From positions 39,990,001-40,054,000 of the forward strand of contig JAZHRO010000039.1 of assembly GCA_037157565.1 (NCBI GenBank): a stretch of DNA of 64,000 nt. Reading direction: 5' to 3'. Source of the DNA: Thalassia testudinum. Lineage: Eukaryota > Streptophyta > Magnoliopsida > Alismatales > Hydrocharitaceae. Of this stretch, positions 49,301-57,638 are shown one piece after another. Both the position numbers and the translations under genes were made by a program. The notes under the pieces are model-generated. The model made no database searches and had not been told where the DNA came from. It saw only the letters and a list, made by a program, of their open reading frames with translations. How positions within the stretch are numbered: the first letter of the stretch is position 1; every line of letters begins with the position of its first letter.

Positions 49301-52300
49301 TCAACCTTTTCTAATACTTCTTGGATCATGCTGTCAAATACTATGTGACAAGTGGGCTTAATTCTAGCTTGATAGAGGGGTTGGGGGGTTATATGCTATA
49401 GGGTGCTTATATAAATCATTTTGTAATTTATTTTTGTGGGGTTATAACTTGTGATGGAAAAAAAAAAGTTATGAAAGTGTTATTTACGTTATTATTTCCT
49501 TATTAGCACTTAACAAGTATATATCATATCATTTTTCTATATTTTTTATGCAAATCCTGAGGCTTAAGCCTCGACCGCCTCGAAGCTTATGCCTCACTTC
49601 GATGAAAGCAAACCGCTTCGATACCACCTCTCGTTTTTTAAAACCTTGAGTAAGAAATATGTTTCCCCCAATGTCACCTTCCTTGAAATTGTGCATTATT
49701 TTTCTTCCCTCAATCCTCTTCAAGGGAAGAGTGCTATCACTCAAGAAGAAGACTTTGGGGCAATACTGTCAAGGCGCTCGCCTAGGCGCACCTAGGCGCC
49801 AGGTTGAGGCGAGGCGAGGCCCTAGCGCCTCGACAAGACTCGCTTCTCCTGATTTGCCTGAGGCGCTGCCTAGGCGAGCGCCTGGGCCAAGGCGCTAGGC
49901 ACCCCAGGCAAGCGCCTAAACCAAGTTTACTGATTTTTCATTTTTTTAAATACTTTTAAGGATTTTAATTTCTTTTCACCTAACTATTAGGTAATATCTC
50001 TTAGTTAAACACACACATATGCGTATGTATATGCACATATGCATATGTACATACACGCACACATATTTTGTATGTCTGTATATGTATGTACATACATGTC
50101 AACTTATACATACAAATATATATGTGCATACACATGCATGCATGTGCATAACATATAAATATAATGTGTACATTTACATGTGTATATGTAAATGTACGAA
50201 ATTGTATGCACACATGATATGTATCAATGTGCATATGTATGTGCATTATGCTTGTTTGTCTAATCACTTATATATCTTGTATATTCTATATATGCAATTA
50301 TAACATACCATATTTTAGTTACTGTGTATATATGTATGGCTACATGTGTGTGTGTATTAACACCTCATTTTTCTCAGGTGAGCACCTAGCGCCTCAGGCA
50401 TTTTGGACCCCCAACGCCTTTTAGCGCCTCTCGCTTTTGACAGCCTTGCTTTGGGGTTCTTGGGCTCACAGATATGGATCATGTGGATGAGAATGATAAC
50501 AAGGGAAAGAAGAGGATAGTGGTGTAAACAAGAGTTATGGAAGAATGTACAATAAGAGACAATGAGGACAAGAATCTAACTATAAGACCCATCCCAATTC
50601 TTCTTTAGTCCCTGCACCAAATCCAGATCTAGATCTAGGATGTGACACTGAAGGTCAGGACTTAAGGTTGCATGCTCCTTTAATTGTCTTAGAGACCGAT
50701 GATCATAATGAGATTGAGAGTGTAGGTATTGTGGAAAATATCTCAAGTAAATGCTGGAGACATGCCTATTGCTCTCAAGAAAAGAGTTAGAGAATGTACA
50801 AAATACCCTATAAACAAGCATGTGGCTTATTCTAAATTGAGTCCCAATTATAGATTTTTTTATCCTCACTTGCCTCCTCTGTGATCCTAGGAATGTTGTT
50901 GAGGCACAACATGACCCCAAGTGGGTAAATGCTATGCGGGAGGAGGCAATTGCTCTAGTAAAAAATCATACTTGGGATATTGTTAATACTCCCAAGGATG
51001 CTCATATAGTTGGCTAAAAATGGATGTACACTCCCAAATACAAAGTCGAAGGGCAAATTGATAGATACAAAGGCCACTTGGTGGTAAAGGGATTCACACA
51101 CAAGTATTGAATTAATTATTGTAAGACCTTTTGCTCCTATAGCTAAAATGAATTCTAGTCAAGTCATTCTAACTATTGTTATCCATTACTCAAGGAAGCA
51201 ACACAAATTCGATATAAAAAATGCTTTCTTGAATGGTGACTTGAAAAGAAATCATCTATATGAGTATGCCTCCAAGATATGAGCAATAAAAGAAACTACT
51301 GTAAGCTAAAAAAAGGCACAACTTCCCAAAGCATGAGTTGAATGTCTTCGCCTTGCAATGGGAAATCAAGAGTATAAGGGAATGGTGATTGTACCGTCTT
51401 TGTGAAGCAAAATGCAAGCAAAAATACCTTGCTAATTGTGTATGTTAATGACATAATTGTCATTGGAGATGAAGAAATTGCTATAATTAAGAATCATCTT
51501 GCTAGCCAGTTTGAAATCAAAGACTTGGACAGGTTGAAGTACTCTCTTGGGATAGAGATTGCAAGGTCTAGGGACAGTCTCCTTAGGTGTCAAAAGAAGT
51601 ATGTTCTTAATTTGTTCAAAGAACTAGGGAAACTTGGCTGTAGACATACTCCCACACCTATTGATACAAATCATTGCTTGAGTTCGAATGATGGGAAGCA
51701 ATTAGATGAGCCAGAGAAAAATAGATACCATAAGATTGTAGAAAAGCTGATTTACCTTACTTTAACTCGACTTAATATCACTTATGCAGTTAATGTTGTC
51801 CGTCAATTCACGCATGGCCCAACGAATACTCATCTCGTAGCTGTCAATCATATCCTCCATTATCTAACGAAAAAATCAAAAGAGGCATTCTATTCTCCAA
51901 GGGAGACTCGATGTCGATTGGACACACTCTGTGGATGATAGATGGTCTACCACTGGATATTGTATATACCTTGGTGGAAATCTTCTTATATAGAGGAGCA
52001 AAAAGCAAACCATCTGTGCAAGATCCAGCACGGAAGCTGAGTACAGAGCTATAGGTATAGGAGTTACTGAAATGTTGTGGTTGAAAATCCTACTTGTTGA
52101 TATTAGTATTCAACCCGCGACACCCATGAAGCTCTATTGTGATAACAAGGCCGCCATCAATCTTGCCGACAATCCTATTTTGCATGATGAAACAAAACAC
52201 GTCCATCTAGATATATACTTCATTCATAAGAAGATTGATTATGAAGATCTATGCCTTTCATACTTGAGATCAGAGGATCAAATTGCAAATATCTTCACTA

Positions 52301-52593
52301 AAGGCCTTGCTCCGATGCAATGTGAGAAGAATGTGAGCAAGTTCAGCATCTTCTAACATTTTGCCCAACTTGAAGGGGAGTGTTGAGTGGTGTCCAATAT
52401 TTGTAAATGAGTATATGAACCTTGGGTGTGGGTCCATGTAAGTTATTCTTATATAAATAGTGCAACACACCCCTCTCTTTGTGCTTTTCATGAAGAGCAA
52501 AACCCTAGTTGCTAAGAGAAACTAGGTCCTTTGTAGAGCTTGTGCTCTAGTGGGTTTTCCCATGAGGGGTTTTCCATGTAAAATCATAACTCT

Positions 52594-52624
<31 letters not shown>

Positions 52625-54875
52625 GCACTCTTCAATCTACAAGACCCATAATAGAAACAATCACTTGAGAGATTGTAGTTTAACTCTATCTTATAGAACA
52701 ACATATAACTCCTATTTGGCTTTAGAAAAGTTAAAGTACCTCAAAGATCTAAGAAAAAGGAAGAAAACCTTAAAAGAGCTTTTCTCACTCTAAGATCTAA
52801 GAAAAAGGAAGAAAACCTTAAAAGAGCTTTTCTCACTCTAGCAAATAAGCAGCAATGACAATGGATAAAAGTAGACTACCACGGCACCTATGTCGACTTT
52901 AAAATATAGAAATGGTACAAAAATTGCACTGTCCCACCCATTTCAACCATTAACAAACAATTGAAATTTAACAAAATATCATTAACACCTAAATTTTGAT
53001 ACAAGACATTTGTTGATATGCCCTATATCAGAAAAAGGACATTTTTCCAGCATGCCCATGGCATGCTGAACACCATCGTAAATAGATTCTGGATCTCTTA
53101 CACACCTCAGATACATTCTCAATCTAATGTCTATGTGAGGCTTTCTTCCCTGCCGAGGGATTTGGCAACCTAAGAACAAACAGAAATACCTGACAATATT
53201 ATTTTCAATATCTTCATGTTTAGATACTCCAAAACATTAACAAGTGCTTTTCGTTTCCAACATTGAACCATACCATTCCTCGTGATGCTAGGCCCATATC
53301 CAACTGGCCCATGCATTCAAGTACCATTTGAAAATTTCCCAAGGAAACAACTATTTAGAGATTGCTGGAATAGGGAACCTGGACTTTAAAGACAAACTAA
53401 ATCTAACTACTAATAGTTTCCTTGCTTCAAGAACCATTTGGAGAATTTCATTGCTTGTATCTCTACTTTAGGGAAGCTTTGGGCCTCAACTATGTAATCT
53501 TGGCCTCCTTTTTGGGCCTTTTTTAATACAATTTCCGAATAACCACCCCTCCCCCTTTCAAAAAAAAAAAAAGTTTCAGCTGGTAACAAGCTAACCCCCA
53601 AATGATACCTGGCAAATTCAAGGCTAACTATATCCTTATCAGTGATTTAAATGCCATCGGCATGCCAACGAAATAACAATTTTTGGAGATATACCATGTC
53701 GACATGCTCAAGTTATCGAAATGCAGGTATTTCGCAGCCATGCCGACTGCCAACGGCATGCTGCTGCTCCTACTGTTGTTACTGCTCTTGTTGCAACTCT
53801 GCTACTGTTGCTGTGTAGGTCACGTATCGACATATTACATATGAAATAAAAGATAATTTAGGACTTAAATGAAAATATTTATCCATTGAAATTATTATTT
53901 CTAAAATTTTAATCATTTTGACTACTTCTGTCATTTTTCTCGGCATGTGTCGACATGCCCTTGGTATGCCGGCGAAATGCGCATTTAGATATTTATCAAA
54001 ACGACATTAAAATCGATATTTCAAATTAAGATCGGGTCCAAGTTGGTAGGAAATGAAAAATATGGGAGGACAATAGCTCTTTTTTTCTTTCCCAAGGAAG
54101 GTCAAGTATTTTTTATAACCAGTACTTCAGAACCAATACAAATAATGTGAAATATTTGAAGGTGATTTATGGCTGTATATGCCTGCTCTGCCCATGTCCA
54201 GTTGGACATTCTAAATTATTTGATTGTTATTATGCATTAATATTTTTTTGTTGGTTTTAAATTCATAATCATTTAAATAAAGTCTAAGACTGAATAACAT
54301 AAACACTGAATGAACCTTGTAAGGGGCGATATGGTAATTTTTTCTTAAAACTATAGCACAATGTTCTAGATAATTTTGGTTTATGGACGGGTGAAGCATT
54401 AGGGTTATAGTACCTGCAGCCGAGAAGCATTGTACATAGGTATAGTGAAGGACATATTGACTGGCCCAGCCTCCTTCGTGAGATTCCCTGCATTTAATTA
54501 AAAAAATGCAGAGATAAGCACGCCATGAACGAGTAAATGTAGCTAGTGTGGTAATCTAGTAATGTCATGAAATTTTCACTTGTACCATGAGATTCCTGTG
54601 AAAATGTTAGCTTTGCACGAAGTGTATGCTCAGAGCCACCTACTATCTACAGCAGAATTTGTAGATATCCAAGTTACAATAGTGGCAAAAGCTAATGTAC
54701 CAAAGAAAAACCTTATTGACAAAAAGAGCTTCTGTAATTCAAATAAAGAAAGGGAATATGCTATGCAGATTGATATAAGAGCAAAACCTTTTTCAAGCTC
54801 CATTCCAATTTTTTGTTTCCTTCTTTGAAATCAGTTGTCTGTCCTACAGCCCCAGGCTCTAGTTCAAAGCTAACT
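37238..54875 (-). CDS. AP4M: AP-4 adaptor complex subunit mu, C-terminal exons (partial gene)
   Basis: The medium subunit of AP-4, a clathrin-type adaptor that selects membrane cargo (vacuolar sorting receptors among others) at the trans-Golgi network. Four coding exons on the minus strand encode the end of the mu homology (cargo-binding) domain: 54875-54788 (VSFELEPGAVGQTTDF to LEWSLKK), 54646-54586 (IVGGSEHTLRAKLTFSQESH), 54487-54414 (NLTKEAGPVNMSFTIPMYNA to SRLQ) and 37336-37238 (VRYLQIAKKSKSH, then NPYRWVRYVTQANSYVARL, stop TGA). Reading phase is kept across every GT-AG junction and no stop interrupts it. The sequence agrees closely with my recollection of plant AP4M. Upstream exons (about 340 residues) are not in the window. 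The last intron is 17,077 bases and full of transposons. I see no damage in the exons themselves. Confidence 0.94.
38391..41124 (+). mobile_element. Solo LTR of the Tekay/Del family
   Basis: 2.73 kb, same orientation as the LTR at 1-2356 and colinear with it, ending CGTAACA at 41124. No primer site follows (GAAGAGG instead), so it is not attached to an internal region. The 5' end is diverged; TG at 38391 is my best start. The flanking five bases (GCACA left, GAAGA right) do not match well, so either the start is misplaced or the flanks have changed. It lies in sense with the plus strand, antisense to AP4M. Confidence 0.82.
38593..38599 (+). promoter_or_regulatory. TATA box of the LTR promoter
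   Basis: TATATAA in a GC-rich context within the U3-like part of the solo LTR; the inverted LTR copy has TTTTAAA at the equivalent place. If active it would transcribe antisense to AP4M. Confidence 0.55.
41125..42505. other. Intron stretch without recognisable element
   Basis: No LTR, terminal inverted repeat or protein homology seen on either strand; short open frames only. Confidence 0.5.
43154..43417. repeat. Exact 132-base tandem duplication
   Basis: 43154-43285 and 43286-43417 are identical as far as I can read. The 108-codon open frame at 43160-43486 exists because 132 is a multiple of three; I do not believe it is a gene. Confidence 0.95.
43650..43661 (-). other. Primer binding site, tRNA-Met type
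   Basis: The minus strand reads TGGTATCAGAGC immediately after the LTR end, fixing the element's orientation. Confidence 0.93.
44887..46038 (+). pseudogene. copia gag and protease remnant
   Basis: ATG 44887 opens MATPKEKMDIGLLKGQDT and reads to LSWYAAVKMAIAGRG before frameshift. Gag resumes at 45403 with FLARLNLEFEGISNQIL. The zinc knuckle at 45637-45690 reads CTYYHKSNHTIDYYWDLH: the second and last cysteines of CX2CX4HX4C are both Tyr. The protease motif near 45983 is DDWILITGYE, having lost the catalytic Asp of the usual D-[ST]-G. No function is possible. Confidence 0.85.
46041..47149 (+). pseudogene. copia integrase remnant, 5' part
   Basis: GAG-pre-integrase segment at 46236-46556 (WHYTVGHLNLFDLQKLFP and CKVCQLAKHCC). 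The core at 46690-46860 reads FRSNNA then a stop where FRSDNG is usual (catalytic Asp to Asn), and QQNGITKTKN where QQNGVAERKN is usual (catalytic Glu to Lys). FWAEVVLASAFLINRMPSRI follows near 46910. GYKCLDPITR at 47120-47149 is where the hAT-type insertion begins. Confidence 0.85.
47142..47149. repeat. Left flank of hAT-type element, possible 8-base duplication
   Basis: TACAAGAA here against AGTAAGAA at 49649-49656: five of eight bases agree, consistent with an old duplication. Confidence 0.5.
47150..49648. mobile_element. Non-autonomous hAT-type element inside copia pol, itself containing another
   Basis: Terminal inverted repeats are CATGATTTAAAAAAACAAG on the left and CAAGGTTTTAAAAAACGAG read from the right. 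Both are followed by GCCTCGAGGC-rich subterminal repeats (47166-47330 and 49558-49600). Copia protein reads ITR on the left and YVSPNVTFLE on the right, so the host frame resumes after it. Without the nested element its length is about 1.47 kb. No transposase seen. Confidence 0.78.
47469..48488. mobile_element. Nested hAT-type miniature element with GATATATCG subterminal repeats
   Basis: Left end CAAGGTTTTAAATATCG; right end read inversely AATGGTTTGAAATATCG (three mismatches in 17). Flanks are ATAGTAAT (47461-47468) and ACAGTAAT (48489-48496), an 8-base duplication with one mismatch. Subterminal GATATATCG motifs match those at the left end of the 28253 hAT element, its likely transposase source. 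The interior at 47765-48060 resembles a copia protease/pre-integrase segment (VDSGAR, LVPSGRTILVSNARHSP, IMKQFNCK), possibly captured sequence. Confidence 0.78.
49649..49752 (+). pseudogene. copia pol remnant between two hAT-type inserts
   Basis: Reads KKYVSPNVTFLEIVHYFSS then LNPLQGKSAITQEEDFG, the segment after the integrase C-terminus of plant copia elements. It proves that both flanking insertions landed in one original polyprotein. Confidence 0.8.
49753..49760. repeat. 8-base target site duplication, left copy (CTTTGGGG)
   Basis: Exact copy at 50449-50456; the 8-base length is diagnostic of hAT transposition. Confidence 0.9.
49761..50448. mobile_element. 688-base non-autonomous hAT-type element
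   Basis: Inverted ends are CAATACTGTCAAGGCG and, from the right, CAAGGCTGTCAAAAGCG. There is an exact 8-base target duplication CTTTGGGG. Subterminal arms are dense in AGGCG/CGCCT repeats (49770-49915 and 50380-50430). The middle (50010-50350) is TATGTACATA-type low complexity. Removing the element and one duplication restores the host copia frame (EEDFG joined to VLGLTDMDHVDE). Confidence 0.93.
50449..52356 (+). pseudogene. copia reverse transcriptase and RNase H remnant
   Basis: RT starts near 50890 (EAQHDPKWVNAMREEAIAL) with many stops to 51400. The open part 51402-51938 carries the catalytic box as YVNDIIV instead of YVDD (Asp to Asn at 51447), then IKDLDRLKYSLGIEIARS and RYHKIVEKLIYLTLTRLNIT. 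RNase H follows with ARSSTEAEYRAI, LYCDNKAAINLADNP and HVHLDIYFIHKK, ending TAA near 52356. The polypurine tract and 3' LTR follow directly. Confidence 0.9.
52381..52634 (+). mobile_element. 3' LTR of the copia element
   Basis: Starts TGTTGAGTGGTGTCC right after AAGGGGAG. Homology to the 5' copy is good to about 52590; beyond that a TG/CG microsatellite has replaced the sequence. Confidence 0.8.
52593..52627. repeat. (TG)n-(CG)n microsatellite
   Basis: Alternating purine-pyrimidine run of TG followed by CG units, capable of Z-DNA, within the copia 3' LTR. Confidence 0.95.
52744..52839. repeat. Exact 48-base tandem duplication
   Basis: 52744-52791 and 52792-52839 are identical copies beginning AAGATCTAAGAAAAAGGAAG. 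It lies in the AP4M intron. Confidence 0.95.
53640..54030. mobile_element. Candidate miniature inverted-repeat element
   Basis: Both halves carry inverted copies of CGGCATGCC and CATGTCGACATGC-like palindromes (53655-53720 and 53940-53985). Its outer ends CAGTGATTTAAAT and, inversely, CTTAATTTGAAAT are weakly similar. No convincing 8-base duplication. A related palindrome CAGCATGCCCATGGCATGCTG sits at 53049-53069. Confidence 0.45.
54414..54487 (-). CDS. AP4M: AP4M penultimate coding exon
   Basis: 74 bases: two bases completing a Gly codon plus 24 codons (NLTKEAGPVNMSFTIPMYNA then SRLQ). The acceptor is AAATGCAG on the minus strand at 54488 and the donor GTACTATAA at 54413. Confidence 0.95.
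54586..54646 (-). CDS. AP4M: AP4M internal exon
   Basis: 61 bases: 20 codons (IVGGSEHTLRAKLTFSQESH) plus one base of the next Gly. Acceptor CTGCTGTAG, donor GTACAAGTG. Confidence 0.94.
54788..54875 (-). CDS. AP4M: AP4M internal exon, most upstream one visible
   Basis: 88 bases: the last base of an Arg codon plus 29 codons starting VSFELEPGAVGQTTDF. Acceptor TTTATTCAG, donor GTTTTGCTC. The exon before it should encode the FP...VQMPLP segment of the mu domain, and I could not find that on the minus strand up to 57638. Confidence 0.93.
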
Positions 54876-56309
54876 CTGAATAAATCAATAAGCAACAGCA
54901 GGTCAGTGGATTGTCCAAAATGCATCAAACTAACAGTAGATGTGGTCATAAAAAGTACACAAGAATCAGACTTTTTTCCATATTGCCGTAGACAACTCCC
55001 CTTGCATTGTCCTTGGAAACTTAGCCACGTTCCTGATTTCTATTAATTTGAAATTTCGATTAAGTAAAGCCAGAAAATAACCCCATAAAATCCAACTCCA
55101 TAACATATCTGAGGAACATTGCCATCTATCATACACAATCTATTTTGTATGTCAACTTTTGGAAAATTGCTATTTATCAATTGAAAATTTTCAATTCATC
55201 TTATTAAATAAAATAATAATGGATCATCACTTCACCTCTTTTATCTCTTATGACATCGCAACTAATACGGGAGCCTTAATCCATCTAGAGTACTCGTATT
55301 GGAATAATTGGGCATGGCAAAGATGGATACATGTATGGATTGGGTACTCCATCTTGCCCTTGAGGCTATTCTCCAAAGATAATCATTCCAGACCCTGTCA
55401 TGCCTTGAATCCCTCCAACATTTGTCCCCCATGGCAACCAGAAGTTCCACCTGTTTCACCCTTACATCTGTACCATGTGTGTTGGCAAAGGAGTGTTGTA
55501 CAAACTTGTCATTTCCATACACATGGCTGAACACCCAGGTACTCAACCATAAACAAACATAAATGAAGACCTATACATGCATGCACACACAAACACACTC
55601 ACCTGCTCATCCACGGAAGCACAGACATGCAAGTCCACCAGACCACCACCACCCCCCCCCCCCCCCACTCTCCAAAATAAAAAACAAAAAAAAACAAAAA
55701 CGAAAAAAAGGTTTAGCTGATGCTTATTTTATTTTATATTTTTACATCTGAGCGGTTCTTATTCCTTTATGTAACATGTTACTCTGCAAAAGGACAGTGA
55801 ACATGCATATAACATGTTGCTCTACAAAAGTACAGCCAACATGCATGTACAGTTCTTATTCCTCTTCGCAACACCAGTCTATTCTTCTCAGAGACAGTTC
55901 TGGAGTGAGGAAGATCTACTGGATAAATTGCATTCACAACATGGGCTAAATCACGAGCTAATTAATACATTGATCAAAATCTATTATACATGTACTTTTA
56001 AGAATTATTGATCAAATCATGGAACCTCCACAAGGAATAGTTTATTTCCAATACACAAAAAACAGAAAACAGATTTTTAAAAAACTATAATGGTTGCAAC
56101 AGGAACCAGCACATCTAAGAAAGCAATAATATTAAGTGCCAGGGTAAAAAATCCAACAATAATTTGTCAACATTAGATCTTCAAGCAACAAAATCTGGAC
56201 TTTATACTCATGCATTACATGAATTGGTTTATTACATGCGTGAAACTATAAGGAGGCAGCTTCAAAAGTCAAGCAGGAAACTTCACAGTGTTATAATTGC
56301 ATATGATCC
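54876..56309. other. Probable AP4M intron sequence without recognised gene
   Basis: No upstream AP4M exon and no transposon termini seen. It includes a run of 15 C residues at 55652-55666. Confidence 0.45.
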
Positions 56310-57000
56310 TTGAATAGCTCCCAAGCTCTCCAATTCCATTCTTTTAGCTATTTGCCAACTAATGTGTACCGGATCCAATTCTTTAGCTGGTCCTTAAACC
56401 ATATCAAGTGGTTCCCACTTGTACAGAGATCCAAAATTTCACGTTACACATTCTCCACATGCAATCCTTCCCATCGAATGAAAGCCCTATTCCTCTGCAA
56501 TCATGGTGGCCAAAGGATCACCTTTATCCAAGCTCTCAATTTTGCAGCATCGCCTGTCTCCCTTCTACGAGCCTCCCACAAGTGGTCCAAAGAAGACTGA
56601 GTCAACTGCCCCCATGGTAACCATGCCAAACAAACATAAAAATGCAAAGAACGAGTGGTCAGTTTTTCAGATCCACATCCTTCTTTCCAACCCCCAATCT
56701 TCACATCAGAAGGAGCATGTAACATCACCTTTCATTTCCCAGCTACTCATGCACCCTGTGGTCACCAATTTGTCCATGAGCAACCAGCCAAAAAAATGAT
56801 TTTGAGCTAGACTTTCGATTTTCAAGTAATACTGCAATCTGATAGGTTGTCACCAAGTAGGGCCGGCTCTACGGAAGAGAGTACACCTGACTTATAGAGA
56901 AATTTCTATTGGGCCTTACAAAAGCATCTGGTTCATCATCTCTCAGGCCAAAATATCTCAAAGCTGACACTAAATATCTGCAACTCAACAAGTCTAGTGT
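56310..57000 (-). pseudogene. LINE ORF2 C-terminal (zf-RVT) remnant
   Basis: Minus-strand frames read SSKSFFWLVAHGQI near 56820 and, at about 56640-56480, CLAWLPWGQLTQSSLDHLWE followed by WIKVILWPPWLQRNRAF. These resemble the zf-RVT domain that follows reverse transcriptase in plant LINEs (FFLW-HG pattern and W-x-RN motif). Several frameshifts; no RT catalytic box and no target duplication found. More uncertain than the other element calls. Confidence 0.5.
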
Positions 57001-57638
57001 TGGAACAAGCACTTCCCCGAGTAAGGTACCCAGATGCCTACCCTACTCTGAAGGTGCATCCAGCTGCTGCCAAAACTTTGTCCTTTAATTTTTCCTACCT
57101 GTAAAGCTTCATAACCAATTCTAATAAAACTACAATACACGTCCAACCATCTGTCCAGATGGAAAAGACTTTTCCATGGCCAATCATTGAGAAAAATGAG
57201 TAACAACCCTGTAAATGACAACCACAAGTCCCTTCCAAAATGGAGAACCCTTCTCAAAACAAATTCAAAGATCATTACTTCCCACCAGATTCAAAGTCCT
57301 GCCACAACAAGCAAATTGAACTTGGCTTCAATGCTCATTTCAATTTGCTAACAACTTAACCATCCACCTTGCAACCAGACCGCTGAACAATACAACCAAG
57401 CCAACATACCCAAATACCTGCAAATACCCTCCCAAAAAACCAATGAATAGAGGAACCTATAGAACAAGCTCCCTCCATAAAGATTTCTACCTCACCAATC
57501 TAAACTTAATCTCCACCTTCATAGCCAGTTGAAACACCTACAAAAGGGCAGGCCCCCTCCACCCTCCCCCCCCAACACTAGGGGGGTTTTTTCCTACCCT
57601 CTTTTGTTCTTTGCAGCAAAGACCTTTTTCTAATTATG

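Larger units (their letters stand above)
44111..52634 (+). mobile_element. Degenerate Ty1/copia retrotransposon, interrupted by hAT-type elements
   Basis: Direct LTR-like repeats at about 44111-44372 and 52381-52634 share the GAGTGGT-TCCAATATTTGTA opening, an AATAGTG-AACACACC block, and TGAGGGGTTTTCCATGTA near the end. The sequence AAGGGGAG at 52373-52380 is the polypurine tract before the 3' LTR. ATCTACAA flanks both sides (44103-44110 and 52635-52642), a possible target duplication remnant. Gag and pol remnants lie between. Two hAT-type insertions (47150-49648 and 49761-50448) split the integrase/RT junction. The 5' primer site is too decayed to name. Confidence 0.85.
37337..54413 (-). other. 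AP4M: Giant AP4M intron (17,077 bases) packed with transposons
   Basis: The donor is GTACTATAA after CTGCAG (54414) and the acceptor TTTTTGCAG at 37337. It contains, in plus-strand order: about 1 kb unique sequence; a Tekay solo LTR; about 1.4 kb without feature (41125-42505); a non-autonomous LTR element; a Ty1/copia element with three hAT-type inserts; and about 1.8 kb with tandem repeats and a candidate miniature element. All intact flanking exons join in phase across it. Confidence 0.9.

Noticed and set aside
50001..50303. Overlapping His/Tyr/Cys-rich frames on both strands
   Set aside because: Translations of TATGTACATA-type low-complexity DNA inside a hAT-type element.
52982..53179. 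65-codon minus-strand frame preceded by a TTCTTAG acceptor-like site, as an AP4M exon
   Set aside because: It does not match the AP4M C-terminus, which is found with correct phase at 37238-37336; it may be intron or an unrelated fragment.
54900..55046. Minus-strand segment with AKFP as the missing AP4M exon
   Set aside because: Only four residues agree and the rest does not resemble the mu domain.
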